From Atopsyche davidsoni (taxonomy: Eukaryota > Arthropoda > Insecta > Trichoptera > Hydrobiosidae), in contig JAILWY010000014.1 of assembly GCA_022113835.1 (NCBI GenBank), positions 10,975,501 through 11,039,500 on the forward strand: 64,000 nt of DNA. Reading direction: 5' to 3'. Under the pieces are notes generated by a model. The model had not been told where the DNA came from. It was given only the letters and a program-made list of their open reading frames with translations, and made no database searches. The translations under genes and the position numbers were made by a program. Shown here one piece after another: positions 11,945 through 24,716 of the stretch; positions within the stretch are counted from its first letter, which is position 1; each line of letters begins with the position of its first letter.

Positions 11945-12699
11945 ACCTAAACGAATCTTTACTACAATACCCCACCATGCTCTCATAACAACTGTCACTT
12001 ATGACTAGAGGTTCTCAGATGGTTGTTAAAAAGTATGGCGTGATACGCCGCCTAACTCTACGCATAAAAAATGTGTATCGGGCCGTTGCATGACTCAGGG
12101 TTCCTAGATTCGCCAAGTCCGGAAGCGTGAATAATGTTTTGTAGGAAATCATACAATCTAAGCCCCTTTTAAGCCGTAAGCACATTTGGGGGCTCGTTGT
12201 ATGTAAATCTTTCGGTTGCGAGGAGAACAGACGATTATTGCGGCTTCCAGATATTAGAATAATTGCAATAAAATGAGCCCTTGAGTTGATAAATATTTAA
12301 AGTTTTTTGTTGCACTAAGATTTCGCTATCAAACTAAAACATTTGTTGCATGGAGCTATATCATTAGTATATATATATATATATATATATATATGGGCAT
12401 GGGATTTATTATATGGTAGTATTAATATACTTGTGGGGCCATTCACCACAAGCTTTTTTTGTCTAAAATTTATGCGTGAAAAAATTAATCCTGCATAAAA
12501 TAGCCGTACCGTTAATTACCGTTGATTTCACTGATGTATCCATATATTAGCAATGAAACTAACTATAACATATGTATTGATTTTTTTTTAAATATTGCAA
12601 TAACAAAATATATTGCACCATCTCTTTATCTTTTGTAAGTTGGCAAAATCTCAAGCAAATTTAATCATAATCGCGTGACTTCACGTCATTCGAACTCTG
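11945..12699. other. Intergenic DNA between U1 and CHCHD2
   Basis: No gene seen. It contains an (AT)n microsatellite at 12367-12394 and otherwise AT-rich unique-looking sequence. Confidence 0.5.
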
Positions 12700-12707
12700 T
12701 GACGTCA
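12700..12707. promoter_or_regulatory. Perfect CRE/ATF palindrome upstream of CHCHD2
   Basis: TGACGTCA lies about 260 bp before the CHCHD2 start codon, in the presumed promoter. A related half-site (TCACGTCA) sits 20 bp upstream. CREB/ATF-type bZIP factors bind this palindrome. Its use here is inference from position only. Confidence 0.35.
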
Positions 12708-12961
12708 CTAGACATATCGTACACGAAGTCGCGTACGTTTCTTTACTTGGCTCTCTTTGACATGTGTGATTAATTTGAACAGACGTTTTGAGTCTGTCGC
12801 CAGTATCGTGAAAAATATTCTAGAAAGAGCGACCTGAAGTTAGTTTAAAACAGCGCGTTTGCAGTGAGGCTCGTTAGATAACAAATTTTAGTCAGAAAGT
12901 AAGCAGCTAGCGGCCGTTCGACGTTTTCTATTTTCACTTATTTTAATCGCAGATAAATAAA

Positions 12962-15169
12962 ATGGGTCGTCGTGGAAGATCAGCGAGTCCCCCGCCAGCA
13001 CCGAGGAGGTATTTTTGATTAGTGAATAAGTTCAGTTTTAGTTTGGTTTTGCTGAAGAGCCGCGTGACATATGTGGCGTGCTTTGCAGGGCTGCTCCTCC
13101 GCCCTCCGTGCCCGCCCGCGCGCCCCCGAGGGCCCCCATGGCGGCGCCCGCCACCGCCCCCATGGCCGCCCCCATGGCCGCCCCCTCGCAGGGCCCCGGC
13201 CTCATGGCGCAGATGGCTGCCACTGCCGGAGGAGTCGCCATCGGGTCCGCTGTGGTAAGGCTCATCGTTTCATGTTTGGTTGTATTTGCAGTGAAGTATA
13301 CCTTTTCGCCAATCGGAATCCATACGCATAAGCTTTTAAACTATGTAGGATTCATTTGTGAATGTTCCGCGCTACTCTTATTATTCCCGAGACTTAAAAA
13401 CTCCACCTTTGTATGTCAGGGATACGTCACGTCACATTTGGGCCGCTATTTAAAGGTCAAAGACAACCGACTATTACCGATATGTCCGAGTAACATGTCA
13501 GAATTTCTGTGTTATATAATTAGATATATATAAGTACTCGATCCTGCGGCGTAAATCATTTCTTAGAATTCTAAATGTGACATTTTTCGTGTTGTCACTT
13601 TGGTTTTGAGGTTATGAAAAATTCTCTTCAGTTTCAATGACGTCAAGCTAGCATCGGTTTTTGCGCCACAAAATACACACCGATTTGTTATTATATAAAA
13701 TATTTTTTAACTTAGACCTTGTTCTGTAATATTTCTACAATTTGTCTTTGATTTTTTCAATTTTTAAAAGTATTTTTACAAGGAAGTTGTTATTGTTTGA
13801 TAAATAATACAATGCTTGACCATTGAAGTCTTTTGTATCATATTATTCTTGTATTCTATCTTTTTTGGATTGTTGGTCATTGCATAGCACTGTCAATGCG
13901 GTGTTATGTAATCACTAGCATCATATGTTGTGATGAATGAGGCTGACACTTAATGGTTATCTTTGGATAATACACTGATATACATATGATTCAAAGTTTT
14001 TTGTTGTGCAATCAACATAAGAAGTTTTATTATGCTTAGAGTTTTACTTTATCTAGTATGATTAGCTTTGAAGTAATATTAACTTGATTTGTACATCTTT
14101 AGTAATTTCCTACTACAAAAGCGCCACTATGTTTTGACAGTTAAATATTAAAGAAATAACCATGTTACTGGCTGGACTACACATCTCTCATACTATTTTA
14201 TTTTTAATAAATAGCACTTTTTATTCCTTCAGTTGCTTTCATTTACTCTTAGTAAATGTTGATATTCAATCATAGCATTGTCAGTTTAAACATCAGTAAA
14301 TCGAGACTGAAATGCAGGTGTCCTTGTGAATACTTTATTGTAACTGGAAGGTTTTTGAGTGAGTGACTTTCGTTAGCTGAAAATTACTGGATAGAAAGCA
14401 AATGTGAGTTGTACCTTAGTTATATCTTGGTAAGACTAATACTATTGTAAAGAAAGTTATTAAATGTGGATAATTTTTTTCTGTAATATGTTTTAAGGTA
14501 TGTTTTTTATGTGAGGTCTTATTTATTAAGTCTTATCATAGTTCTTTCGTTAAATAATTATTAAAATGTCACTATTTAGGGTCATGTCGCTGGCTCTGCC
14601 CTAACTGGAATGTTTAGCGGTGGCAGTAGTTCGGAGGCAGCTCACCAGCCTGCTGCGGCTGCCCCTCAGCAGTATGCTCCTCCGGCTGGCGCTCAGGAGC
14701 CCACTGGGCCCTGCGCTTGGGAGATCCGTCAGTTCATACAGTGTGCTCAGGGACAGAGCGACCTTACCCTGTGCGAAGGGTTCAACGAGGCCCTCCGTCA
14801 GTGCAAGCAGTCTAACCGTACGTTTTAAACCATTTTGCATCTTGTCTTGGAATGGCAACAATCAATTTAAGATCTAGTCAATTAGATGTAGACGTATGTA
14901 TATTCATTTTTGTCATCAACTATAATGTGATCGTGATAAAATTACTTTGAATTGATAATAGTCACTCATTGATTTGTAAAACCAAATGTTGGTGTTTCAT
15001 GGGTAGTTGTCAACTCAATAATGCTTTTTAAAATATACCAGAAGTGATAAAAACAATATGTAGTCAATCAATTTGATACAGTCTTTAAACAAAATTGTAC
15101 ACAGTGTAATTTTTTTTGTTTCTTTTTTATTTTTAATTATTATTTTTTCTTTTTGTTTCAGATATTTAA
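12962..15169 (+). CDS. CHCHD2: CHCHD2 (MNRR1-like) twin CX9C mitochondrial protein, four exons
   Basis: By my splicing the coding exons are 12962-13008, 13089-13254, 14580-14817 and 15162-15169, all with GT..AG introns, giving 152 aa. Known CHCHD2 proteins work in the mitochondrial intermembrane space, supporting respiration, and also in the nucleus as stress-responsive regulators. Visible here are an Arg-rich start ([12 protein letters not shown]), an Ala/Pro-rich stretch (17-50), the family segment [21 protein letters not shown] (51-71) continuing [16 protein letters not shown], and a CHCH domain. The CHCH domain has two CX9C helices, C116-C126 ([11 protein letters not shown]) and C136-C146 ([11 protein letters not shown]). 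The order and spacing match animal CHCHD2 throughout. The last intron starts GTACGT and ends in a strong pyrimidine tract, giving a C-terminus ...QSNHI; if it is retained the protein ends ...QSNRTF. Poly(A) signal AATAAA lies at 15367-15372. It converges with xmas on the other strand. Confidence 0.93.
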
Positions 15170-15366
15170 ACAACCTGTATTTATATTTTAATTATATATT
15201 TTTGTAAATGAAAATTATTTGTAGGGAGTATTTACTAAGTAGGCAAATTGTTACATATGTGAAGATTACCACCTCTGGATATAAAATATTTCACACCTTG
15301 AGTAGTTCGAGCTATTATTTTACATTATGAAGTACAAATATAATTCAATTGTATAATGGCTTCATT

Positions 15367-15372
15367 AATAAA
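15367..15372 (+). terminator. CHCHD2 poly(A) signal
   Basis: AATAAA lies about 200 bp after the CHCHD2 stop, in the AT-rich gap before the convergent xmas 3' end. A second AATAAA lies at 15433-15438. Confidence 0.6.
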
Positions 15373-15583
15373 ATGATTTACCGTTGATACTCTTTTATTA
15401 CACTACTCCCTAAAAAGTTGTTAAAATATCCCAATAAATCAAAAGTATACAATATTAATTTACCATAAAAAAATAATTAAAACCATTTACAAGCTTCATG
15501 AAATTGTTTAATTGTAAAAAAATAGGTAACAATAGTAATGGTAAGAAAATAAAAATATTTTTTAAAACTGAATATGAAATATT

Positions 15584-15589
15584 TTTATT
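15584..15589 (-). terminator. Likely xmas poly(A) signal
   Basis: TTTATT on the plus strand (AATAAA on the minus) lies about 95 bp past the xmas stop at 15683. A second candidate is at 15394-15399; its use would make the two convergent transcripts overlap at their 3' ends. Confidence 0.45.
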
Positions 15590-15682
15590 AATTTTAAAAA
15601 AATATAGTAATTTGTTATTTAAATGGACAATATTCATTGTTAATAAATAGAGAAATTAATGTCAACAATCAAGGTGATTATT

Positions 15683-18600
15683 TCAATCATCTAGAAGTGC
15701 CGACTGTAGCAGATGCTCCAACTGATTCTGTCTGGAAGTTTCTAATTGAAGAGTTTTTTCAAAATCTGCTAACATTTTCTGACAATCGGTACTTTGTTTT
15801 ATGCTGGTGTCGATATCTGACATCATCGCTGATACCCAGAGATCGTCCGGTATTTCATCACTCGCATCGGACACGTTCAATCGGGGCTTTTTAGATAGAC
15901 TGTGCCCAAACTCTGTTATTTCATCATCTGGGTAATCTTCAAGCAATGGGGTAACATTGGTAGTGTCTTTGGATTTGTACCACCATGGAGTTGTGCGGAA
16001 TTTGAATAGATCGTTTTTGCGATACACAACGACAATGGGCTCATTTTGTATTGCATTAATCTGAATATCTTTTATTTTCTCAGTAACTAAGATATTCATA
16101 ATATCCAACCAAGAATATTTACAGCGCGTGTGTTCTTCCCCATCATCATCTTTAATAATGCTGAATATTTTTAGAGTGATTTTTTCTGGGTCTCGATACC
16201 AATTAAGTTTGTTAATAAAATCTCTGATGTTTCTTTGAAAACTTGCAGTGTCCGGGGGCGGCCACTGCTCAGTAAACTGAAGCATGTGGAAGTTACCGAG
16301 CACTTTCTTCAAACCCATAATGCTGTCCTTCCAATCTGTTGAGAAACTTTCAAAGTCCTTAGGGTACACACAATCAATTCCGATAAATTCCTTTAATTCT
16401 GGAGCAAATACGGGAAACTTCTTTAACTCTGGATCACAAACCATACGTGTAGCCTTTTCTAGAGCTTCATTATAAAGATTAATGATCGATTCAGTATTTT
16501 GAAACGCAGTTCGTATGGAGGAATGCAAGGACAGTTTAAATCGGTACCAAAGCTCACTACCAATACATTGGTCCAAGAATGCAGATAAAAGGTTTGATTC
16601 AATGGGTGGTTTATCGGCAAACCTTTTAGCCGTCCATTTCAGGGCTTCCTTTGTCAAAGGAATGAGAGTATTGTCACTGAATTCTGTCACTTTAAAAAAT
16701 TTGAATTCTGAAATGCTGCCAACATTTTTGTGCTGCTGGAGTTGAGCTTCTAACGAATGTATATTCTCATTCTGTTGAGTTTTAATTATTATCACTAGAG
16801 GAATATATTCTAAGCTACTTTTGGAATATAACAAATATTCAATTCTATTTTTCAATTCCGCTAATTCATTATTTTCTGTGCTTCCATAAACTATGAGACC
16901 ATTTAATCCAATGATAGCTTTACTTTGGCAAGACTTGCTTTTGGATGTTCTGCATACAGACAAAGCATATCTTTTGTACCAATAGTGTTCTTTTAAATAT
17001 ACAATATGATCGTGGGATGCTTCATTATCCGTGAACAATTCTGCTATCCATTTATCGAAAAAAGATAATCTATGTTTATCGGGAAAAGAAAACACTAGTT
17101 TCCAAAATATACTTGAAGAAAATGTACCCTTGTCTACTTCTTGAGATCTTTTAAGCAGAGATTTTTTTATTGTTTCAAAAAGGTCAATAGTTTGACGATT
17201 AGGTTTGGTAGGAATTTTAAAGGAAGGTAGTTTGTTTCTGTGGAAGGCTCGCATCCTCTGAAGGACTTGTTGAATTGTGGACGGAGGCGTCGGAACATCA
17301 CGGGAAGGTAGCCAGGCAGGAGTGGTTCGCAGCAGTGACCTTCTTCTCTGAGAGCGAGCCACGTGCTTCCTCCACGTGGAGGCCGCCCTTCTAGCGATGA
17401 AACGAAGGCGAAGCTCATACAGACGAGAAGCCATTTTTATTCCTGTTTGACAATCTTCTTTTAAGATTTCTTCTATCAGCTCTACGGTAATATCGGTTGC
17501 TAATTCATTTATTTCATTAAGTCTTGTGATTTCTCCTTTTATTAAACATTTACATAAATCATCCACAACCTCATTTATTACTTCGGGAACAATTTCCACA
17601 AGTTGCATTTCTATTTTCACTTCCAGCTCCATTCTTTTTTTATCAATTTCTTTCTTTTCGCTTTCAGCCTTTTGCCTTGCCATATCGACAACCTTTTTCT
17701 GCTCTAATTTCATTTTCTCCTCTTCCAGTTTCTTTTTTTCATTCTCTATTTTTCTTTTCAATTCATCTTGCTTTTGAGTTTCCTCTCTGATCTTGTCTTG
17801 CCTCTTTTCTTCTCTTTCCTTGTCTTCTTTAATTTTAGCAGCTTCTGATGCTTTTCGTTTCAGTTCATCGTCTCTATTACCAAACAATGAAGGATTAGAT
17901 ACGGCATTTCCAAAGATAGTCGAAGTTGCATTATTTGAAAACAAGCCTCCAGCCACAGCAGCATCTCTAAATATATTTTCATTAGTAGAAGGAAATTTCT
18001 GAGATGCTTCTGCGAAAATTGAAGGGTTTGATGAAAATATATTAGGTGTAGGGGTCAATTCTCTGACTTCCGGTTTGGAAAACAAAAACACATTTGCAGG
18101 CTTGTCAGCTGTTCTAAACAAATTTTGATTGGAGGAAGGATCGACGTCAGTGGTACTTTTACTGAATATATTACTAGCAGCTTGATTCTGATTTTTCCAC
18201 AGTGAGGTCGGTTGCTCTGTCATCGTGGGCTTTGAAAATACAAATTTATTTTGGGCATTTTCGGTTTCAAATGGATTGTCCCTTTGATCGTTTGTTGCCG
18301 ATTTAAACAAATTGACGCCAGCACCATCGTTTGCCGATTTTGGGAAAACATTAGTTGATGTATTTTGCTTGAAGAAAGATCCCAATCCTGATTGGGATGA
18401 AATGGGCTTCACATTTAACATATCGGGTTTAGCAAAGACGAAGTCGGGTCGTTTATCTTGACTAGTTAATATCGGGACCTGCTTAGGTAATTGATTTATT
18501 ACATTGCCAGTTTTGATTCCCACGAGACTCTTCACAGGAGCTCCCGATGAAGACTTGATTATATTGTTGATTTCAACTATTGTCTCTTGTGGCGGTTTGT

Positions 18601-21600
18601 AGCCTTGGTCTTCTGCTAAAATAGCATTCTTTTTAAGATATCCATCAGTTTCAAAGCTGCAATGAGGAATGTGTGTTTCGAAGTCACTTGGAGGAAGGCG
18701 TCCACCATATACTGTTTCTCCTAAAGAGCAGTTTCTCTTTGACTCAATCAAGCTTACAGCCCTTTCTTGTGCATATGATGAACTATTATCACAGAATGCA
18801 TTTTTATCCAGCACTACTAATGGATAATCTTGTTCTGTGATAATCTGAAGGCCATAATGGTCTAGGAATAGTTCCATGTTAGGTATATTTTCAAAAGCTA
18901 ACATTTCCACGAGAGAACTGGCTGGGAACTGCGATATTCCTCTCGGGGAGTAGGACTTGATCATTCTTGTGAGAGCTCTAGCGCGGACATCTGTGAAGTA
19001 ACGCTGAAGGATGCAGGCATTTAGGTAAGTAGTCTCCTTAACGAGACGAAAGAATTTAATGTAATTGTTATTATCGAGAGCGGTAAAGACTTGAATTGCA
19101 AATCTGACTTCTGGTGAGGACTGCACTTCGGGATCCAACTGCTGAACCTGAAAATTATATTTTATTTAAAAATTATATATAATATATATTTAAGTAAAAA
19201 CTAATCAATAATTCTCTTCAAATAGGGTGATAATTGTACCTCCCACATAAAGTTAGCATCTTGCATATTGAGCAGCACCACATAGGCACGAAATTCTGGC
19301 TCCCTCCGGCAAGCATCGGCTCTTCCACGCATGCGCAGGTCCCCATACATGTACTTTAGGGACTGCAGGCACTTGGAGAGGTTCTCTGTGTTTAGCCGCT
19401 GATCGAAGGATGAAGGTGGCTCTTCCACTAGGCGAGCTGCACAGTGAGCATGGAAGCGAGCGCAGGCTTCTACCAAGGCTACAGAACCTGCAAATTGAAA
19501 AAGTTAGTTATAAATGATAACCACATAAATTTAATTAATTAACTAATAATAGAAATGATATTAAAATAAAATACCTTCACAAGAGAGCGCTTGCTGAGTT
19601 ATATCCTTGCGTATAGCTCGTAATCTATCCCATAAGAAATGAAACCAGTCACCCAGAGATATCTGCAAAAGTAATAACGAGACAATTAAAATATGTAATA
19701 CAAAAGTGTATTTATATTGTATTACTTCATTTTTAGTTTCATAAAGAAACGTTAAGTCTTTAGCAATTTATAAGAAAAAAGAGTATTTTTCAAGATGCTC
19801 AAAATATTTACATTTGAGATTATATGATGTTGCAGTGCAAGCTTTCAGAGCCATTACAATATGATATGAAGATAATGGTTTTTATAATATGTAAGGGAAA
19901 ATCAGTAAAAATCATTAACATTACCTCTGGGTTGTCACATAGGTTCATAATGTGCTGTAGCAGGTAGGTGAGAGTGTTGAGTAGCACGGGCACAGGTCGG
20001 AGATCGTAGGCCAGCGGCTCCTCTTGGTCGGCAGAGCTGCGGCTGTACTGTTTCACGGCTCGAGTTGCCTCCATGCGCCCTGAGCCCGACTCAGAGGGGT
20101 GACTTTCATAGATAGCCACCTGTAATGGAAGCATTGTTGACGCTGTTTCCAAAACTTTGTATATGCAGATTTGAGTAGAAAAATATTGAACTGTATTAAA
20201 TTAGCAAGTTTTATTGATTAAATTAGATCTTTCATTTTATTAGACATTATATTAGTAAACTACTGACTTGTCTCTGTGTTTGACGCATGATTCTTTCCCT
20301 CTCAGGGCACATGTCCGGGCAGCAGCCACGCAGGGCTCCCTTGCGAGGGGGTAATCGTGAACGAACTACTCGATCACGCAGTTCGAGCGCTCGGAGCTGC
20401 TCTTCGGTTTCAGGCCAGGCACGGGAAACCAACAAGCGAAGCTCTTCACGGTCCAGCATGCGCGTTTGGGGAAGGGGAACAGGACTAAGAAATCAGATAA
20501 CCTTTATTGTTAATAAAAACATTTTTAGAAGAAATTTAATAATTACAAAATAATAACAGAAGTACAAGTACAAATTTAATAAAAAAAATACTATCAAGCA
20601 ATACCTTTGTTCCTTATTTAATGATGGGTTCTTTTTGGGAATGACTTTTTTCACAGGTACCCTTTTGGAAGCCACAATGGGCGATGCCTTCTCTACATCC
20701 ATTTCTAGAAAACACAATGAAACAAATTAGTATGCTTATACTGTAACAAGTTTAATCAAGTTAAAGAGTTTATTAAAGTATTTTTTCATTTCATACTGGG
20801 AGTTATTTTCTCCATTTTTAAACATTGAAAATTATTATTTTAAATGTTTTGGTATGAAGTGACAAAAAAGTGTCTAAAATCAACACGATGTTAGATGAAA
20901 TATTAATGCTCAATTATGTGCTAACACTAAACTAGATGGTCACGAGTCAGGCTGATAAATTTTCAGATTTTGTAACAAAATAATCAAATGCCTGCTCCAA
21001 GCACAGGATGCACGTAACACAAAGTATTGTAAAACCAGTATGGGCAAGACAATTATAATGAATTACTCTGTTGCCTGCTTAGTCTAGGTCCTTTAGCCAC
21101 GTCCCCTGTCATGGCTGCCAATTCTGCTGCAACATCAGCATCAGGTAGCCAGTCTGGATCATCATTCATTTTAGAACGTCGCCTAGAAAAATTACCATAG
21201 TTTAATTATTATTGAAACAATTGAAACAAACAAAATTTTATTAAATTAAATAAAAATTGAAAATTAACAGATTTTTCAATGCATAAACAAAAGTTTTTAG
21301 AATGTTACGTCTGTTAATTTAACATCTTAAGTTAGTTATACTTGGTATGGTATCCAAATTAGCGAATATTTAAAAAAAAAAATGTTTAAGACTCCCATAA
21401 TAGTATATTATATGGGCTCCAACTTATTGGGTATAGCAAATCCTTGTAAATATTTGCTTCACAACAGATGATAGCACAAGTAAAGTGGAGGAATAAAAGG
21501 AGACTTGCCTGCATTTATTTATAAAAATTATTAATGAAAAAGGCACAATTTTTTTTCACAACTTTTATGGTTTTAGAAATAATACTTAGTAATTAATACT

Positions 21601-22410
21601 GTTGATTATATCTATATAGCCTTGCATGACTAATGTTTATCCTAAAAATATTTGCAAAGCAAAATAAAAATTATGTGATTACCGTCTTTTCTTGCTACCA
21701 GTTACATCAAACATGAAGCCATCATATGCTCCTGCATTTAAAATAGCCTTTTCTGCTTGTTCTTTAGTTTCATATTCGATTGAACAAAATCGTTTTTTAG
21801 GACGAAGTAAAATTTTAATAAGATTTCCGAATTTTCCAAAATGTTCTTTGGCAGCATCAACGTTAAACAAACTTTCGGGAACATTTGTACAGCTAAAAGT
21901 AAAAAAAATATTGCACTTTCTTTAATATATTTGAGTTTATTGTACATGTTTATACATTTTTATAGTAGAGTTTATAGTGCATGTAATATGTGCCAGAGAC
22001 ATAACTTTGAAAACTCGCTGGAGACTCACCAAATGTTATGTTATCTCAGTTCTTCTTCATGGAGTTGAGGTCTGGACAATCCTTAAAATACCATGAGTTG
22101 ATCGCGTGACAAACGAGAGACGATAGTATAAAAGCGTAAGGTCTCCTGTTTCGGTCATATTTTTCGAAATGATAAATTTAGCCTGGCTTAGTGGCTGGAA
22201 GACGGGAGTACAGCCGAGTTAGTAAGACTGGCCCGAGTTAGTAATAAATATGTGTTCAGTGAAATAGTCACCAACCTCCTCTGAAGAGAGGCAGTCGAAG
22301 AAGATAGTACATGTTTATAAATTGTGTTCTTACCTCACAGGATATGTTAGGAGATCATTTTCAACTATCACATCATCATATGTACAATCATCTTCTCGAA
22401 AATCAGCCAT
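15683..22410 (-). CDS. xmas: xmas / GANP (MCM3AP-like) TREX-2 mRNA-export scaffold, nine exons
   Basis: By my splicing the coding exons are 22410-22334, 21892-21683, 21182-21067, 20704-20605, 20484-20268, 20119-19925, 19662-19575, 19487-19240 and 19147-15683. Each has GT..AG borders and matching phase, giving 1571 aa. In other animals this protein scaffolds TREX-2 (with PCID2, ENY2, DSS1 and centrin) and couples transcription to mRNA export at nuclear pores. Visible domains are an RRM (about 26-96), the Sac3/GANP signature GCCPDMCPERERIMRQ (from 221), EYSRSSADQEEPL-type KQYSRSSADQEEPLAYDLRP, and a Sac3 helical region to about 535. Degenerate FG-like repeats follow (about 650-840: FVFAKP, NIFSKS, SLFGN), then a long charged coiled coil (about 845-935), a basic ENY2/centrin-binding-like helix region (about 990-1015), and the GANP-type FWKLVFSFPDKHR (about 1096). 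The C-terminus is QLEHLLQSALLDD. The last exon holds 73% of the protein. Start: first ATG (MADFREDD), 25 codons before the RRM. Intron 1 contains a LINE tail. No frame break seen. Confidence 0.93.
22031..22305 (+). mobile_element. LINE 3' fragment inside xmas intron 1
   Basis: On the plus strand (antisense to xmas) the decayed reading FFFMELRSGQ..., a remnant of VNERR and the tail GTCACCAACCTCCTCTGAAGAGAGGC...GAAGAAGA match the C-terminal and 3' end of the same endonuclease-RT LINE seen at 35160-35570. Frameshifts and stops are present throughout. It lies wholly within the intron. Confidence 0.55.
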
Positions 22411-23020
22411 ATTTGACTAACTTAGAAGAAGGCTTCAACTAAAGCTCGAAAAAATACTTTATAACCTAAAATTTTGCTCAACTAGTATACGAGTTTATAA
22501 AATTAGTAATCTCCACTGGAATTAATTGGAAAAATATACTAATGATAAAAAGTAGCACTAAAGATATAAATAAAACTGTGCATGTAACTAAAATGATAAA
22601 AAGTGGCATATTATTTCTAAAATGTTGAACATGATACCGAAAAATGAAACCAAACTTCAAAATCAAAACAGGCGAAAACTAATCGTAGCGGGTGACAGGG
22701 TGGCCGACCGCAAGAAAATATTTCCCTTACATTTGTTTATGGCGAATGAAATTACCATAAACTAATAAAATTAAAAATACCCTGCTTTTAAAAATAAAAA
22801 TCATTTCATTTCAGATCCGTGTTACTGAAGAAAAAAATATTCACACTTTGTTTACTGCTATTTAAGAAAAAAAAATAATACGCTGAAACCGAATTAAGTC
22901 TTTTATTTGTCTATGGTCGACTTGAACTTGATTGATCAGATTCTTGCGCATCAAAACAAATTATATATATATTTGCATCGCCATTAATATTTTTTTTGGT
23001 ACAACATATAAGCATATAAT
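22411..23020. other. xmas upstream region
   Basis: AT-rich 5' flank of xmas with no other gene seen. No TATA box is obvious close to the start codon. Confidence 0.4.
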
Positions 23021-23027
23021 ATTATTA

Positions 23028-23616
23028 TTTTTTTTTATATAGGTTTGGTACGTTGCTTGTTATGTACAAGGTTTGTCATCGATCGAAATTGTGCTATATA
23101 TTGGAGTGACTGAAGCTACACCCTCTGGTTTATCTTCTTTATGGTTCCGATGACACGCTTCAAGAAGCCATCCAGTGACTTCATCAACTGTGGGTGTCTC
23201 GCCACTGACTTCAGGTCATCCAGGCACAGGCCCTCCTGTTGGCATTAGCTCTCCAGTTGGTGTCTCTGAAGACCAAAAATGGGGCAAGAACCCACAAGGT
23301 GGATCACTGTTTGTGGAGTAATATCATCACAAGGGCATGTGTCGTCGCTCGTCAAGTGGAACCTGCGGAGATAACTTCTCATCGCTCCATGACCCGTTAG
23401 GAGCTGGGTTGATTCAAAGCTAATCCCGCAGGTATTCCTGTATACAGCGGCGTCCGTAACAGAATCAAAGAACATCTTTGTTACGTTCTTGTGCGGAGAT
23501 CTTGTGTACCTTTCGTTCCATGTGTCCACTGTAATTTTCCTCTGGAGATTTTTTGCGAAACTCAGAGGAAAGTCGGAAAATACATAGTTCATTTTCTTTT
23601 TATAATATTTCTTCAT
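23028..23616 (-). mobile_element. 5'-truncated R1-like non-LTR retrotransposon (ORF2 C-terminus and 3' end)
   Basis: The minus-strand frame 23616-23245 reads TVDTWNERYTRSPHKNV, then FESTQLLTGHGAMRSYLRRF, then CPCDDITPQTVIHLVGSCP. This is the C-terminal region with the CCHC-type motif that follows RT/RNase H in R1/TRAS-type and related LINEs. One in-frame TAA interrupts the frame; the reading then continues (CLDDLKSVARHPQLMKSL...) to a TAG at 23116-23118. A 3' UTR ending in an A-run (T-run on plus) near 23030 follows. The upstream RT is missing, so it is an inactive truncated copy. A second copy lies at 53618-53850. Confidence 0.75.
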
Positions 23617-24595
23617 ATAATATTATTGATACTAAATCATCTGTAGTTAAAAAAAATTATATAAAAATCCTATGATATATTATTAGTTTTATGCAACTAT
23701 GGAAAAAATACAGACATAAATTTTATTTTATTACTTGTTTACCATGCCATTGACGAGATAATTAGAAAAATTATAAATTGATGAATTTTTGTATAATTAA
23801 TAGTGTTATGGTTAAAAAATACATAAATAAATGTTCTGAGTTTGTGCGTGTACGTATTTAAAGATTTGCGAGTATAAGTGCAATAATGTATACTACTGGT
23901 TCGAAATCTAAAGCAAACCTTTAGTGACCAAATAAAAATAAATATGATAATGTAATCCATGAATCGCCACGACTAAATATCGTAAATATGTCTCTACAGA
24001 AGACAATATCCTTTTTATTCTCTTGTGAGAGTCATGTGAACACAGATTCAGAATAAATAAATACTAAACAACATCGATGGTAAGTATTATACATAAAAAC
24101 AAACTAGTAAATGATTATATTTAGAGAGATACTTTTACAAACCATGTTTATAAATATGGAGATACATGAATATCGATATAAATCAGTTTAGCTATGAAAA
24201 AAAACATTTATTAGAAAAATAAAAGAAACACTCAAAACATACAATATGGATGCAACTTTTGTGTAAAACCGAGATAATAAAAAGGCAATATTATCACAAA
24301 AATAATAACGTAGCAATAGCAACACTTAAATGTTATAATTTGAAAAACAACCGGTAAATTTCCAGGGCATTGATAAAAATATCCTGCAGGCTATCGTTTG
24401 TGATACAATGTAAAGATCTCAAATTATCGTTGCAGTGATATTACGGATCGGCCTGTTGTCTCAGCCATCGACGTAAGCCCCAGATTCATGTAATTGGCGG
24501 AGAGGAGGAGACAAATTAGCATGCACGTCACTGCGCGGGGCATCGCCCGTCACGAGCGCAACTGGAGCGTGCCCGAGGGGGCTCCATCACAAATC
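23617..24595. other. AT-rich intergenic stretch
   Basis: Nothing recognisable to 24420. A GC-richer piece at 24430-24600 has short ORFs with no known family. Confidence 0.4.
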
Positions 24596-24716
24596 CATCG
24601 TATTGTTCAATACACTCACTACAGACTATTGTCCGAGGAAAGATCGAAGGAAGAAGGACGTTGGAAGGATGCGGAATTTGCGCAAGTGGCTGGAGGTTGG
24701 AAGTACGGCCGAGGAT
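24596..24716 (+). mobile_element. LINE ORF2 C-terminal relic
   Basis: The plus frame reads CPRKDRRKKDVGRMRNLRKW followed by LEVGSTAEDI. This resembles the basic 'GRRR..WLRNLR.W' C-terminal stretch common in endonuclease-reverse transcriptase LINEs. It is cut at the edge of the foldback element. A short tail match (ATATGGTCACCAAC) resumes on the far side near 25211-25225, suggesting that the foldback element inserted into this LINE. Confidence 0.5.

Noticed and set aside
11766..11998. Two minus-strand ORFs of 62-70 codons
   Set aside because: They are antisense to the U1 snRNA gene, whose structure explains the open frames.
13038..13331. Several open frames on both strands across CHCHD2 exon 2
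   Set aside because: They are shadows of the GC-rich Ala/Pro coding exon; splice borders and homology fix the CHCHD2 frame.
17526..18002. Ser/Phe-rich plus-strand ORFs
   Set aside because: They are antisense to the xmas coiled coil and FG-like regions; no independent support.
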